Below are positions 54,681 through 64,000 of a stretch of 64,000 nucleotides of DNA, in pieces (the stretch's first letter is position 1; each line of letters starts with the position of its first letter). The DNA lies in assembly GCF_020379485.1 (NCBI RefSeq), contig NC_063437.1:6520806-6584805 (forward strand). The letters run 5' to 3'. This DNA comes from Brassica napus. Its lineage: Eukaryota; Streptophyta; Magnoliopsida; Brassicales; Brassicaceae. The position numbers were made by a program, and so were the translations under genes. The notes beneath the pieces are model-generated. The model was not told the DNA's origin and did not search any database. It was given only the letters and a program-made list of their open reading frames with translations.

Positions 54681-54758
54681 CGATCGATGTGACTTGATGT
54701 ACATCGACCGATACACCTTTGTAACAATCGACCGACAGAACAATAGTTGCGTCGATCG
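54681..54758. repeat. 24-bp CGNNCG ladder, Athila-C LTR, first
   Basis: CGATCG, CGACCG, CGACCG and CGATCG at 54681, 54705, 54729 and 54753. The three 18-bp spacers have no visible similarity. Confidence 0.95.
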
Positions 54759-55380
54759 ACGGTTATTCTAGCGAGCTTTGCGAACGGGTTTAACTTGTTC
54801 TCTAACCTTCTCAGACCAACTGTCGTTGCGCCTGAGTTAGTTAGATCACGCAAATGGGTTCAGGTATTGAGGAGAAACGGTTAGTTGGACTCAATTAATC
54901 CTAAGATCTAAAAAAAGATGGTGATCAATCTCAATTTTAGCATTAAGTCCATAAGCAATGAAAGAACAATCAAAACACCTTTTTAACAGTCATATTAGCA
55001 GTACATAATTTCAACCATGATGAGAAACCTAAATCTAACAATTGGTTTACTCAAACATATTCATGAGAGACAAAGTCATGATGGTGTGAAATAAACTCAA
55101 ATGAAACATAGAACACAAATAGATAGAGTAATAGAAATAAAGGAGTTCAAGATCTTCTCTGTTTTGCAGTCTCAGATCTATCTCTCCAATCCTAAGCTCT
55201 CCTAATGGTAGCCAAAATGCTCATTCTCCAAACTAGGTCTTTTTCCAGTGTCTCCCTAGAAATGATACAAAACCCTAGTACATATAGCCTAACATGCGGC
55301 TAGGGACTTAAGTTGTAAATAATAGATCTTCTGGGAAATGAAATCTTTTAATTTGGGATTTCATCCGTGTGACTGCGTAT

Positions 55381-55458
55381 CGATCGATGCACATATATGT
55401 ATGCCGATCGATTGTAAGTGATTATGATCGACCGATATTGCTCTTCAAGCGTCGATCG
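55381..55458. repeat. 24-bp CGNNCG ladder, Athila-C LTR, second
   Basis: CGATCG, CGATCG, CGACCG and CGATCG at 55381, 55405, 55429 and 55453, again with unrelated spacers. Confidence 0.95.
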
Positions 55459-55621
55459 ATTTTCCTTGCGTAAAAGCATTTCAAAACGTCCCAAAAGTAT
55501 CATTTCCTTTCATAAGGTGAATAAACATGTATTTGCTTTGAAAAGACTCTAAAACATGATTAATACATCTTAAAACCTTTATATACCATATATAAAAACG
55601 GGTGAAAATCATGGTATATCA

Positions 55622-57062
55622 ACTCCCCCAGACTTATCTTTTGACTTGTCCTCAAGTTAAACCAGTGGACAATCTCTCTGGAAGAGGGTTGAAAACATAA
55701 GGGACTCACAGATTTGAAACATTGAAATTATCACCTCTATAATATTGCATTCCACTTCTAAGGTTCCTTCTTACGGATATACATTATGCAATATCCTAGC
55801 TTAGCAACCAAAATCATCTAGCCAACAATCTTAAATAATCTTATATCAATCTCCTCAACCAACCTCATTTCTTAATGTAAAAAGTGTACGCTTTACCTTG
55901 GGAGTATCGATCACATGATGCAAGGATTTCAAACAAATATCTGGAGCTGCAGGTAAAAGTTAGTTCCTAGTTTCTCTCTCTCTAAATTTCTCTCTTGGTT
56001 CAAAGTCTGCTTCCATTGCAGGATCAGTGACCAAGATTGGACAGGCTTCCATGAATCAAAACTTAATGGTGGTTGCCACCAAGTTCTGTTCACTTCCTTT
56101 TGACCTATATCCTAGAGTTCTTTGCGAAAGCGAGCTTTGAAGATTGCCGCCTCCAAGTCCCGTTTCGAACTCTTTTATTTGAGTCTTTATGAATCAAGCC
56201 TTAATGGTTTTAGCCACCAAGTCCTGTTCAGACTAATCCTAATTAAACAATATATCTTATTTATTTTTTATTTTTATTAATTAATTAAATATTTTTTTAA
56301 CTAATCTAGGGTCGAAATTTAGAGAGAGAAAATATGATAAATAATCTAAACCAGGCGTTACCTTCCAGACTTGTCTGAAAAATCCGATTCCTTGTATACC
56401 AAGCCCCAAAACAAGCAATGAAGTCAGGTTAGTGTTGGAGGTTAGTTTTGGTTCTTTCTAACAAGCTAGCAAGTGTGCATAGTTGACTGGTTGATCCACT
56501 TTAGCATCTATAGTATTATCTGCAGTCAGTAAGTCTAGAATGGTGCTAGAAAGTGGTTAGACATTCAAGTAGAAATCATTAGTTCGTAATCCTCTTCTTG
56601 ACTCAATAAAATTATTTTTAAAAAGATTTTTGACAAAAACTCGAGAAAATGGTGTTAGTAACTACCTCCCCCAGACTTAAATTGCACCGTCTCAGTGCAA
56701 AGTGTCCAGGGGTAGGTTAAAATCAAGTTAGATATTTGAGAATGTTAGAGTAAAAATGAAGTACCTGTCCGTACTGCACATCGATCGATGTAATCCTCTC
56801 CATATCGATCGATGTTACTCGCTTAGAATCGATCGATGTGATCCTCTCCATATCGATTGATGGCGAAGCACAGATATTTTCGCATGTGCTTGGAGTCAAA
56901 CTCGATGTTCCTTGCTTAATGTTAGCTCTGTTAGACAAGCAAGCATAAGAAATAATAAGCATCCTCAAACATAAAATATAAGTTTAAAAACATAAATCCT
57001 ACAAGTTCGGAAAATAAATAAACAAGTTCATAATAAGAGGAGAAAAGATAGAAATGGGAGGA
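55622..57062 (-). other. Athila-C 3' untranslated region with two polypurine tracts
   Basis: The terminal tract (minus strand AAGTCTGGGGGAGT) touches the LTR; a near-identical copy, AAGTCTGGGGGAGGT, lies about 1.05 kb upstream at 56680-56666. Between them is the same 3' UTR sequence as in Athila-B, including AATAATCTAAACCAGGCGTTACC at 56341-56363, the uninterrupted form of the Tat-2 target. A four-rung ladder lies at 56782-56859. No ORF. Confidence 0.75.
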
Positions 57063-58604
57063 CTAGTCGGTGTCCTCATCAGTCGCCTCATCATCCTCTT
57101 GGGATGGGTCCCTGCAAGCTGCTGGTGCTGGTGCCTGCGCTCCTGTGGCTCTCCTGCTCCGACAAGACACTCGAGCCCAGATGGCCTGAAGAGCGTCCAC
57201 CACGAACCTCTGAAAGTCTCCCTGGTCCTGCATAGGGATGTCCGGGATGTTCGGGAAGTCGGGGATAGGAGGTGCCTGTGCGTCCCGAGCTCTGGTACGA
57301 CGAATGCTGGGAGGTCGGCGTGACATGTTCCTCGGGTTGCAGAGGAATGCCTCGTCTGGCATGCATCGAAGCTGCTCCACGTTGTTGCCGAAGTCAGTGA
57401 TCCTCCTATCTGGTAGGGGTAGAAGGCGATGCTCGTCGCGGATCCTGAGGCGCCAGAGCTTCCCTTCCTCGAGCCATAGCGAGTGCGTCAAGTGCTGCTC
57501 GTCGAGGAAGGCGTGGTCGCGGTCGGCAGAGCGAGAGTCGAGGTGGATGCCGAGATACTGGAAAATCGGGGTCAGAAGACTCCCAACTGTCTCCTTCTTG
57601 TTCTTGCTCTTGCTGGTGAAGGGCTTCTTCTTCAGCTCCACCAAATGCGCGGCAAAGACAGCTCCGAGGTTCGACGGGCTTACCTCGCCATCCTCGTCCA
57701 ACTCAACCAAATCCACCACGCCGTTCACTGCGCAGAAAAGTAGTGTGAGCTCCTTTATCCTGACCTTGTTGGGCTCCATATTGCAAACAAGTGTGTTTGC
57801 AAGGAGCCGTAGGAAGTAGCGAAGTGCAGGATGGCGGATGTCTGATAGTACGGCCCTGTTCATGTCCCAAACTCCTGTGCCGACGATTTCCCAGAATTCC
57901 TCAATGTGTGAGAAAGGTGGGACCGTGTAAGAGGCGATGCTCTCATCGAAAGCGTAGATGCGACAGAGCTCGGAGATACTGATCCTGTAGCGTGTCCCTC
58001 TGGCGAAGAAGGTCAAAGTGCCATCTCCCGCTACCCTCGCAGCAGAAGTCCTGTAGGTGACCTCGACAGTGGCCATGAACTGGCGGACGAGATCGGGGTA
58101 GAGGTCGTAAGTGCGAGAGGGCATGGTACCGAGTCTTAGCTGTGTGATCATGTCCTTAACATCTCCCTCGATCCCGAGTTTCTTCAGGATGGGTCGGTCA
58201 AGGAATTTGGTGGGCTCGATAGAGATTCCTAGCCAGACATTGTAGAAGAGGCTGTCGTAGTCGTCCCAGTTATCGGACAAAGGACGCTGACGGCACTCGT
58301 TGCTGTTGATCGCTGCCTTAGGATCAGCATAGCCCTGAACATCAAATGGTATGTTTTCGGGGCGAGGCCATGGATGACGCTGTGGGTTGGAGGAGCTGCT
58401 AGTCTTGTCGAACCTCCTTTTCGACCTGAGTTTTCTGTTTCGTGCGTTTGTCTCTGAGCTGCTCATCTGAAACCAAGAAGAAAAGGAAGTTGGCATTGTC
58501 GAATAAAATGTAATATCGATCGATGGGTTATACTGAACATCGATCGATATCGTCGTTTCGGAACAATCCGACAAGAGAGCATCGGTCGATGCGAACAACT
58601 TCAT
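57063..58604 (-). CDS. ATHILA ORF1 family protein
   Basis: An open frame of 513 codons starting MKLFASTDALLSD; MSSSETNARNRKLRSKR at about residue 47 may be the true start, since the first part is ladder-derived (ETTISIDVQYNPSIDI). The body has PTKFLDRPILKKLGIEGDV, TYDLYPDLVRQFMATVEV, DGTLTFFARGTRYRISISEL and WDMNRAVLSDIRHPALRYFL, as in the ATHILA ORF1 family (PF03078), and ends acidic (DEATDEDTD). The gene sits downstream of integrase, where some Athila elements carry an envelope-like ORF. The function of the family is unknown. No break was seen. Confidence 0.88.
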   Translation of the reverse strand: MKLFASTDALLSDCSETTISIDVQYNPSIDITFYSTMPTSFSSWFQMSSSETNARNRKLRSKRRFDKTSSSSNPQRHPWPRPENIPFDVQGYADPKAAINSNECRQRPLSDNWDDYDSLFYNVWLGISIEPTKFLDRPILKKLGIEGDVKDMITQLRLGTMPSRTYDLYPDLVRQFMATVEVTYRTSAARVAGDGTLTFFARGTRYRISISELCRIYAFDESIASYTVPPFSHIEEFWEIVGTGVWDMNRAVLSDIRHPALRYFLRLLANTLVCNMEPNKVRIKELTLLFCAVNGVVDLVELDEDGEVSPSNLGAVFAAHLVELKKKPFTSKSKNKKETVGSLLTPIFQYLGIHLDSRSADRDHAFLDEQHLTHSLWLEEGKLWRLRIRDEHRLLPLPDRRITDFGNNVEQLRCMPDEAFLCNPRNMSRRPPSIRRTRARDAQAPPIPDFPNIPDIPMQDQGDFQRFVVDALQAIWARVSCRSRRATGAQAPAPAACRDPSQEDDEATDEDTD

Positions 58605-59253
58605 ATCGACCGATGTCGAATCGCGAAACCTGCAAAATCACTCAACTCCAAATCGCGTTTATACGAATCTAAATGCATAGAAATCACAAACCGAACTCTA
58701 GATAAGCAATATGAACTACAAAAACGTCTCTCAATCACACTAAATCAAGTGTTCTAATCCAACTCAAAATGAACACCCTAATTTTTCGAAAAATTGAAAA
58801 TTTCGAGTGCATACCTTGAATGTTGATTTCGGGAGTGGATTTAACAGTTACAGAGTGTAAAATCGAGTGGATTTAGGCGAAGAACGGACGAAATCCGTCG
58901 AGAATCGAGAGAGAAAGTGGGTGTTTTTGTTTTCGGTTTCGTTTGTGATTTTGGAAGAGGAAGTGGGTTGATATCGATTGAAGTTAATGTTAAAACCGTC
59001 GATATGCCCGCATCGATCGATGGCAGTAATGTCTCGTCGATCGATGTCCTCTTTAAAGACAAATATTGATTTCTAAATTTCTAAATAATGCTTAATAAAA
59101 AGAAAAATACAGAAATTACTATTTATTACTAGTAAATATAATTTATTAATTTTAATTAATGATTTTTTTATTATTTTTTATATAAAAATAAAAATGGGTT
59201 GCCTCCCATTCAGCGCTTAATTTTTAAGTCTTTAGCTCGACTTCCTGATTAGA
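58605..59253 (-). other. Athila-C spacer between integrase and ATHILA ORF1
   Basis: AT-rich, non-coding. It contains ladder motifs at 59014 and 59038 and, just after the integrase stop, the conserved minus-strand motif GCGCTGAATGGGAGGCAACCC (59214-59194). A small minus frame (59062-58841) is mostly motif-derived and not a credible gene. Confidence 0.6.
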
Positions 59254-62117
59254 CTAATTATCAGGTTCATACAGCACCATGGGCACTTTCGCTGGTGGTT
59301 TTGCCCAATAATGCTTAACTCGTTGGCCATTCACCGTAAATTCCTGGCCTTTCTCATTTTGTAAGGTGATAGCTCCGGAGGGTTGAACGTTCGTTACGGT
59401 GAAGGGTCCAGACCAACGGGATTTTAGCTTTCCAGGAAATAAAGTCAATCGAGAGTTATAAAGGAGGACTTGATCATCTGGCTCGAAGTGCCGGGATATG
59501 ATCTTTCTGTCGTGATAAGCTTTAGCCCTTTCTTTATATATTTTTGAATTTTCGAAAGCTAAATGTCTGATTTCATCAAGCTCGTTAAGCTGGATGAGTC
59601 TCCTTTCTGCAGCTGGTTTGATATCAAAGTTCAAAAGTTTGGTAGCCCAAGCTGCTTTATGTTCCAGTTCGACTGGTAGATGACATGATTTTCCATAAAG
59701 GAGGTGGAATGGTGTTGTTCCTAACGGCGTTTTGTAGGCGTTCCTATAGGCCCAAAGTGCATTATCTAGTTTCCTAGACCAATCTTTTCTGGAGGTTCCT
59801 ACGGTTTTCTCTAAGATTTCCTTAATTTGCCGGTTAGAGATTTCTACTTGTCCACTAGTTTGTGGGTGGTAAGGTGTAGCTACTCTATGATGAACACCAT
59901 TCTTTTTAAGCAATCTATCAAAGATTTTGTTAATGAAATGAGTTCCACCGTCACTAATGACTACTCTTGGAACTCCAAATCTTGGAAAGATTATACTCTT
60001 GAAAAGTTTAATAACCACAGATGCGTCATTGGTAGGGGAAGCTATTGCTTCGACCCATTTGGATACGTAGTCTACAGCGACTAGTATATATTTGTTTCCA
60101 TATGAAGACGGGAAAGGTCTCATAAAATCGATACCCCAGCAATCAAAGACTTCAACTTCAAGAATGAACTTCTGTTTCATTTCGTGTCTTTTGCTGATTT
60201 TTCCACGTCTTTGGCATCTGTCACATTGGGTTATAAATGCATGGACATCGCGAAAAATGGTTGGCCACCAAAATCCTGCTCGAAGAATTTTCGAAACCGT
60301 TTTAAAGGTAGCAAAATGTCCTGCATACTCAGCTCTGTGACATTGGTAAATAATGTCTGGAATTTCAGCTTCGGATACGCATCGTCTGTAAATACCATCA
60401 GAACAATGCTTATAGAGGTAAGGTTCATCCCAATGATAGCGTCTTACTTCTCTGAAAAATTTCTTCCTCATATATCCCTTGAGTTCGTCTGGCTCGACCT
60501 CAGCTGCTAAATAGTTAACTATATCGGCATACCAGGGTCGGTTATCCGAATTTCTACTAATCGCATTTACCTCCCGTTGTGATAATTCTTCAGGTGTGAG
60601 ATTAATCTCATCACCAGAAACATTTACTTGTAAACCGAAGTTGATCTTAATAAACGGGGGTTCGTGATTTTGGTTATCGGAGAGATGAGAAATTACATCA
60701 GTCTCATCATCGGTCGATGTATCACTATGTGAATCGACCGATATGTCATCTCCCTCATCGATCGATAGACCTTCAGATGCGAGAGATATTTGACCGACGA
60801 AGGATGTATCTATGTGTGCAACATTCTCTGTGGGAAAGAAATCGTCTATAGGGACATCATCCTCTATTCTTATCCTAGAAAGATGGTCAGCGACTCCATT
60901 ATCTATTCCTCTCTTATCCTTAATCTCGATGTCAAACTCTTGGAGTAGTAGAATCTAGCGTATGAGTCGAGGTTTAGCATCTTTCTTTTGAATTAAATAT
61001 TTGATGGCAGCGTGATCAGTGTGAACTATCACTCGTGAGCCAATCAAGTATTGACGGAATTTTCCAAAAGCGTAAACTACAGCTAATAGTTCCTTTTCTG
61101 TTGTTGCATAATTCCGTTGTGCTTCATCAAGCGTGCGGCTGGCATAGTAAATGGCCTGTAGCTTTTTATCTTTCCTTTGGCCTAGAACTGCTCCAATTGC
61201 GAAATCACTCGCATCGCACATGATTTCGAAAGGAAGATTCCAGTCGGGGGCTTGTACGACAGGGGCAGTGATAAGGGATTTCTTTATATCTTCAAAAGCT
61301 TTCATGCATTCGGGGGTAAAATCGAATTTAGTATCCTTGCATAGTAGGTTATTTAGAGGTCTAGCGATCTTGCTGAAATCCAGTATAAATCTCCTGTAAA
61401 ATCCGGCGTGTCCGAGAAAACTTCGCACGTCCTTAACAGTTTTGGGTGGGGGTAAACTGGTCATTACTTCAATCTTAGCTCTATCGACCTCTATTCCAGC
61501 AGCAGAAACCCTATGTCCTAACACTATTCCATCGTTTACCATGAAATGGCATTTTTCCCAATTTAGGACAAGGTTCTTTTCTTCGCATCTTTCCAATACT
61601 TTGCATAAATTGTCGAGGAAAATCTTAAAGTATGATCCATAAACTGAAAAATCATCCATGAATACCTCCATGAAATCCTCGATTATATCCGTAAAGATTG
61701 ACATCATACAACGTTGGAAAGTAGCGGGGGCGTTACATAGACCAAATGGCATTCTGCGATATGCGAAAGTTCCATAGGGACATGTAAACGTTGTCTTTTC
61801 TTGATCATCCGGGTGTATAGGAATTTGGAAAAATCCGGAATATCCATCAAGAAAACAATAATATTGGTGATTAGCTAATCTCTCCAGCATCTGATCAATA
61901 AAGGGAAGGGGAAAATGGTCTTTCCTAGTAGCGGCATTCAGTTTCCTATAATCAATGCACATCCGATGACCAGTAACGGTACGAGTCGGAATGAGTTCGT
62001 CCTTTTCATTCTTCACTACAGTGATACCTCCCTTTTTGGGTACAACATGTACGGGGCTTACCCATTTGCTATCCGAAATAGGGTAAATAACTCCAGCATC
62101 AAGGAGTTTTATAATTT
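59254..62117 (-). pseudogene. Athila-C pol: RT, RNase H, integrase
   Basis: Minus strand. [49 protein letters not shown] and the catalytic FMDDFSVYG. RNase [19 protein letters not shown] and [16 protein letters not shown]. One in-frame TAG (60957-60955), in place of a Trp codon after KPRLIR, splits it from a linker and integrase. Integrase has the HHCC finger ([14 protein letters not shown]), core [16 protein letters not shown] and [13 protein letters not shown] (DDE), ending PMVLYEPDN at 59254. The linker carries a three-rung ladder (60711-60764). At the upstream end a 4-base insertion (62118-62125, CTAG) breaks the join to protease. Confidence 0.93.
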
Positions 62118-63157
62118 CCTAGCTTCTTAACTACTTCCTTTAGATTCGGATTCAATCTTCTTTGCTGTTCTATTGACGTTTTAGCGTCATCTTCCAAGTT
62201 AATCCGATGCATGCAAAGATCAGGAGAGATTCCAGGAATGTCATCGTGAGAATACCCGATTGCTTTCCTGTACTTGCGTAATTTATTCAGCAATAAAGCA
62301 AGTTCTCCGCTAGTGAGATTGGCGTTGACGATAACAGGGTATGATTGGTCATAAAGGTAAGCGTACTTAAGACCGCTAGGCAGAGGTTTTAATTCTACTT
62401 TTGGTGCTTTATCTTTAGACCAATTTGATTGTGAGGGAGGTTGTCGATCGATGGTATCTTGAAGATATCGATCGATGACAACTTCGGAATCGTCATTTTC
62501 TTCTACGTTTGCAACGTCGATGCTAGCGTCCATTAGTTGCATGTAATCGTCTGTCCTATCTGATATGCTGAAAACTTCATTTTCTACGTGGTTAAGAGTG
62601 TCTTCTAAAGGGTTGTCTGAAGACATGTTTATGAAAGAGTCTCTTTCATCCTCAGAAACCTTTTCCACGTAGAAGCCCTGGTCATCTATTAGGGGTCGCT
62701 TAATCAGTTTCTCCATATCAAAAGTCATCGAGATATCCCCTATGTTCAAATTGATTCGTCCTTCTTTGACGTCAATGATTGCTCCAGCTGTAGCTAGGAA
62801 TGGCCGATCCAAAATGAGGGGGTCTTTGGGTTCTTGTCTGTATTTCAACACAACAAAATCCGTAGGCACGATGCAATCGTTAATCTTTATGGGAACATCT
62901 TGGAGAATTCCTTCTGGTACCCTAATAGATCTATCAGCTAAAACCAGGGTGATCGGAGTTGGCATAAACTCTTTATATCCTAATGTCACTGCAACAAAGT
63001 AAGGCATAAGGTTCACGCTAGAGCCGAGGTCACATAATGATCTAGGGAAGCGCATGTTTTCTATTTTACAATCTAGGACGAAACTTCCAGGATCTGATTT
63101 CTTCGTTGGAGTTTCTCCTTTAATCATAGCACTTACTTCTTCTGAAATCATCATCAT
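62118..63157 (-). pseudogene. Athila-C protease and RT linker
   Basis: An open frame from 63157 (internal to the polyprotein, so the ATG need not be used). The protease block is SDPGSFVLDCKIENMRFP, then CDLGSSVNLMP, with Leu where most retropepsins have Thr or Ser (D-T/S-G); this DLG form is common in Athila. LILDRPFLATAGAIIDVKEG follows, then an acidic linker with ladder-derived IDR residues, YAYLYDQSYPVIVNANL, and the RT lead-in DLCMHRINLEDDAKTS. It ends at the frameshift before RT. Confidence 0.85.
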
Positions 63158-64000
63158 GCTATGTTATGCGATTGGATAGTTTGGAGATGTCATATCCTTT
63201 ATATACTTCTTGATTGAAGGTGCTATTTTTATAGCATCACTAAGAGACATCTCGACATAAATCTTATCTAAGGCTTTCTTGCAGATTGCGTTTTCTAATG
63301 ATTTCTTAGTTTGCTTTTTAAGAGGAAAAGGGGGTAAAGTTCTATAGACTCTTTTAATTATGGGCTCGGGTTGAGTAGACCGTCGATCGACGGGTTTCTC
63401 AGGTTGTTGATCGATGGTGGGTGTTCTGGGTCGATCGATATCAGCTCTGTACTGTCGATCGATTTCATCCTAAATCTCCGTATCTTCTTCTAGTTCTAAG
63501 TCTTTTGCCTTTTCCTTAGCCTTTTCAGCGGTGGTTTTCCGGTTCTCTTGAAATGGATTTGGGTCAAGTTCGTCAACAAAAATAGGATGAGAGTTGCTTT
63601 TCCCGGTCTTGTCGGCGTTGTCAGGCTATTCAACATCTGAATTATTCTTCGTATCTGCTGCGAGGTTTTTCCCGCTGCGCAGCATTACGGCACTGACTTG
63701 ACGTCTTGGGTTTAGATCAGTTCTTCCGGGAAGACATCCAGCGTTTCTCTTTATGGTAGTTGCAATCTCAGCTACTTGACCTTCTAATTTTCAGATTAGT
63801 TCTCCTAAAGAATCTGCTTTCTCCATCAATTCTCCGTAAACCATATTTATCTTTCCGTAAAACTCTGATTTTGTCTTACGGTTGCCAGTAAGAGCTTGTC
63901 TGATATTGAACCTTTCTCTTCCGGTACGTGATTTTAAAGCAGTGTCATAAGCTTGGGTAAAGCTATCGGCATGAAGCACATAGTAGGGATCAGAGTAGTT
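63158..64000 (-). pseudogene. Athila-C gag C-terminal part (runs off the window)
   Basis: Minus-strand sequence reads through gag-like segments (LKSRTGRERFNIRQALTGNR, YGKINMVYGELMEKAD) but is stopped at 63793-63791, 63628-63626, 63472-63470 and just before 63157. This is the C-terminal, non-core region of gag and its link to protease. Four ladder rungs lie at 63384, 63408, 63432 and 63456. The main gag domain is outside the window. Confidence 0.7.

Larger units (their letters stand above)
54300..55621 (-). repeat. Athila-C 3' LTR (1322 bp)
   Basis: On the + strand it starts TGATATCACTC and ends GGTATATCA. It is related to the Athila-B LTRs at both ends but diverged in the middle. It carries two exact four-rung 24-bp ladders (54681-54758 and 55381-55458). 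Confidence 0.92.
54300..64000 (-). mobile_element. Athila-C: Athila retrotransposon with pol and ATHILA ORF1 (runs off the window)
   Basis: The 3' LTR (54300-55621) is on the left; then, rightward, come a polypurine tract, an ATHILA ORF1 gene, integrase, RNase H, RT, protease and the end of gag, all on the minus strand. The 5' LTR lies beyond 64000, so the target duplication (left copy probably ACAAG, 54295-54299) could not be checked. LTR and untranslated regions are related to Athila-B. Damage is light: a 4-bp frameshift and one stop in pol, and several stops in gag. Confidence 0.92.

Noticed and set aside
58841..59062. Minus-strand frame starting MSLKRTSIDETLLPSID
   Set aside because: Its SID repeats come from the ladder motif, it is short, and it lies in the spacer before ATHILA ORF1.

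Overview
This window is plant nuclear DNA, almost certainly from the Brassica/Raphanus group of the Brassicaceae. It holds one intact-looking host gene, a transmembrane-nine (TM9SF/EMP70) endomembrane protein at about 2.6-5.25 kb. The host protein, the Athila and Tat Ty3/gypsy lineages, a Rep/helicase plus RPA Helitron and a two-gene CACTA element are all of Arabidopsis/Brassica type. The lineage call rests on recognising these families, not on a database search. To the left of the host gene lies a decayed LINE-type ORF1 (DUF4283). Everything to its right is a stack of nested transposable elements.

Layer 1 is a decayed autonomous Helitron on the minus strand. Its 3' hairpin/CTAG end is at about 5.55 kb, the PIF1 helicase half at 8.1-9.65 kb, the Rep half at 18.8-22.2 kb, the Rep N-terminal exon at 51.0-51.6 kb and an RPA70-like gene at 52.4-53.95 kb. 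Layer 2 consists of a Tat-type retrotransposon (Tat-A, 9676-18700, + strand, target duplication ACAGG) and an Athila-type retrotransposon (Athila-B, 22206-51024, - strand, target duplication TTGAC). Layer 3 sits inside Athila-B: a nearly complete CACTA transposon (22567-30824, target duplication CGG) and a 301-bp fold-back MITE (31375-31675, target duplication TTA), both in its 3' LTR, and a second Tat element (Tat-2, 32880-43529) in its body. Layer 4 is about 2 kb of a third gypsy family embedded in the palindrome array of the Tat-2 5' LTR. A Tat gag fragment then abuts the RPA gene and is interrupted by Athila-C (54300 to beyond the window end, - strand), which carries protease, RT-RNase H, integrase and an ATHILA ORF1 protein.

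Functionally, Tat-A keeps protease/RT/two RNase H/integrase but has no gag, while Tat-2 keeps gag and protease but has no RT/integrase. Athila-C has pol, while Athila-B has a 768-codon ORF of unknown function where pol should be. The CACTA element carries both the TNP2-like transposase gene and the second En/Spm gene; each appears to be broken by one small lesion.

The strongest unexplained signals are two repeat architectures. Both Athila elements carry ladders of a CGNNCG hexamer (mostly CGATCG) at exactly 24-bp intervals with unrelated 18-bp spacers, in LTRs, untranslated and coding regions alike. The Tat LTRs carry tandem arrays of a perfect 24-bp palindrome every 35-36 bp, whose copy number differs between the two LTRs of the same element.
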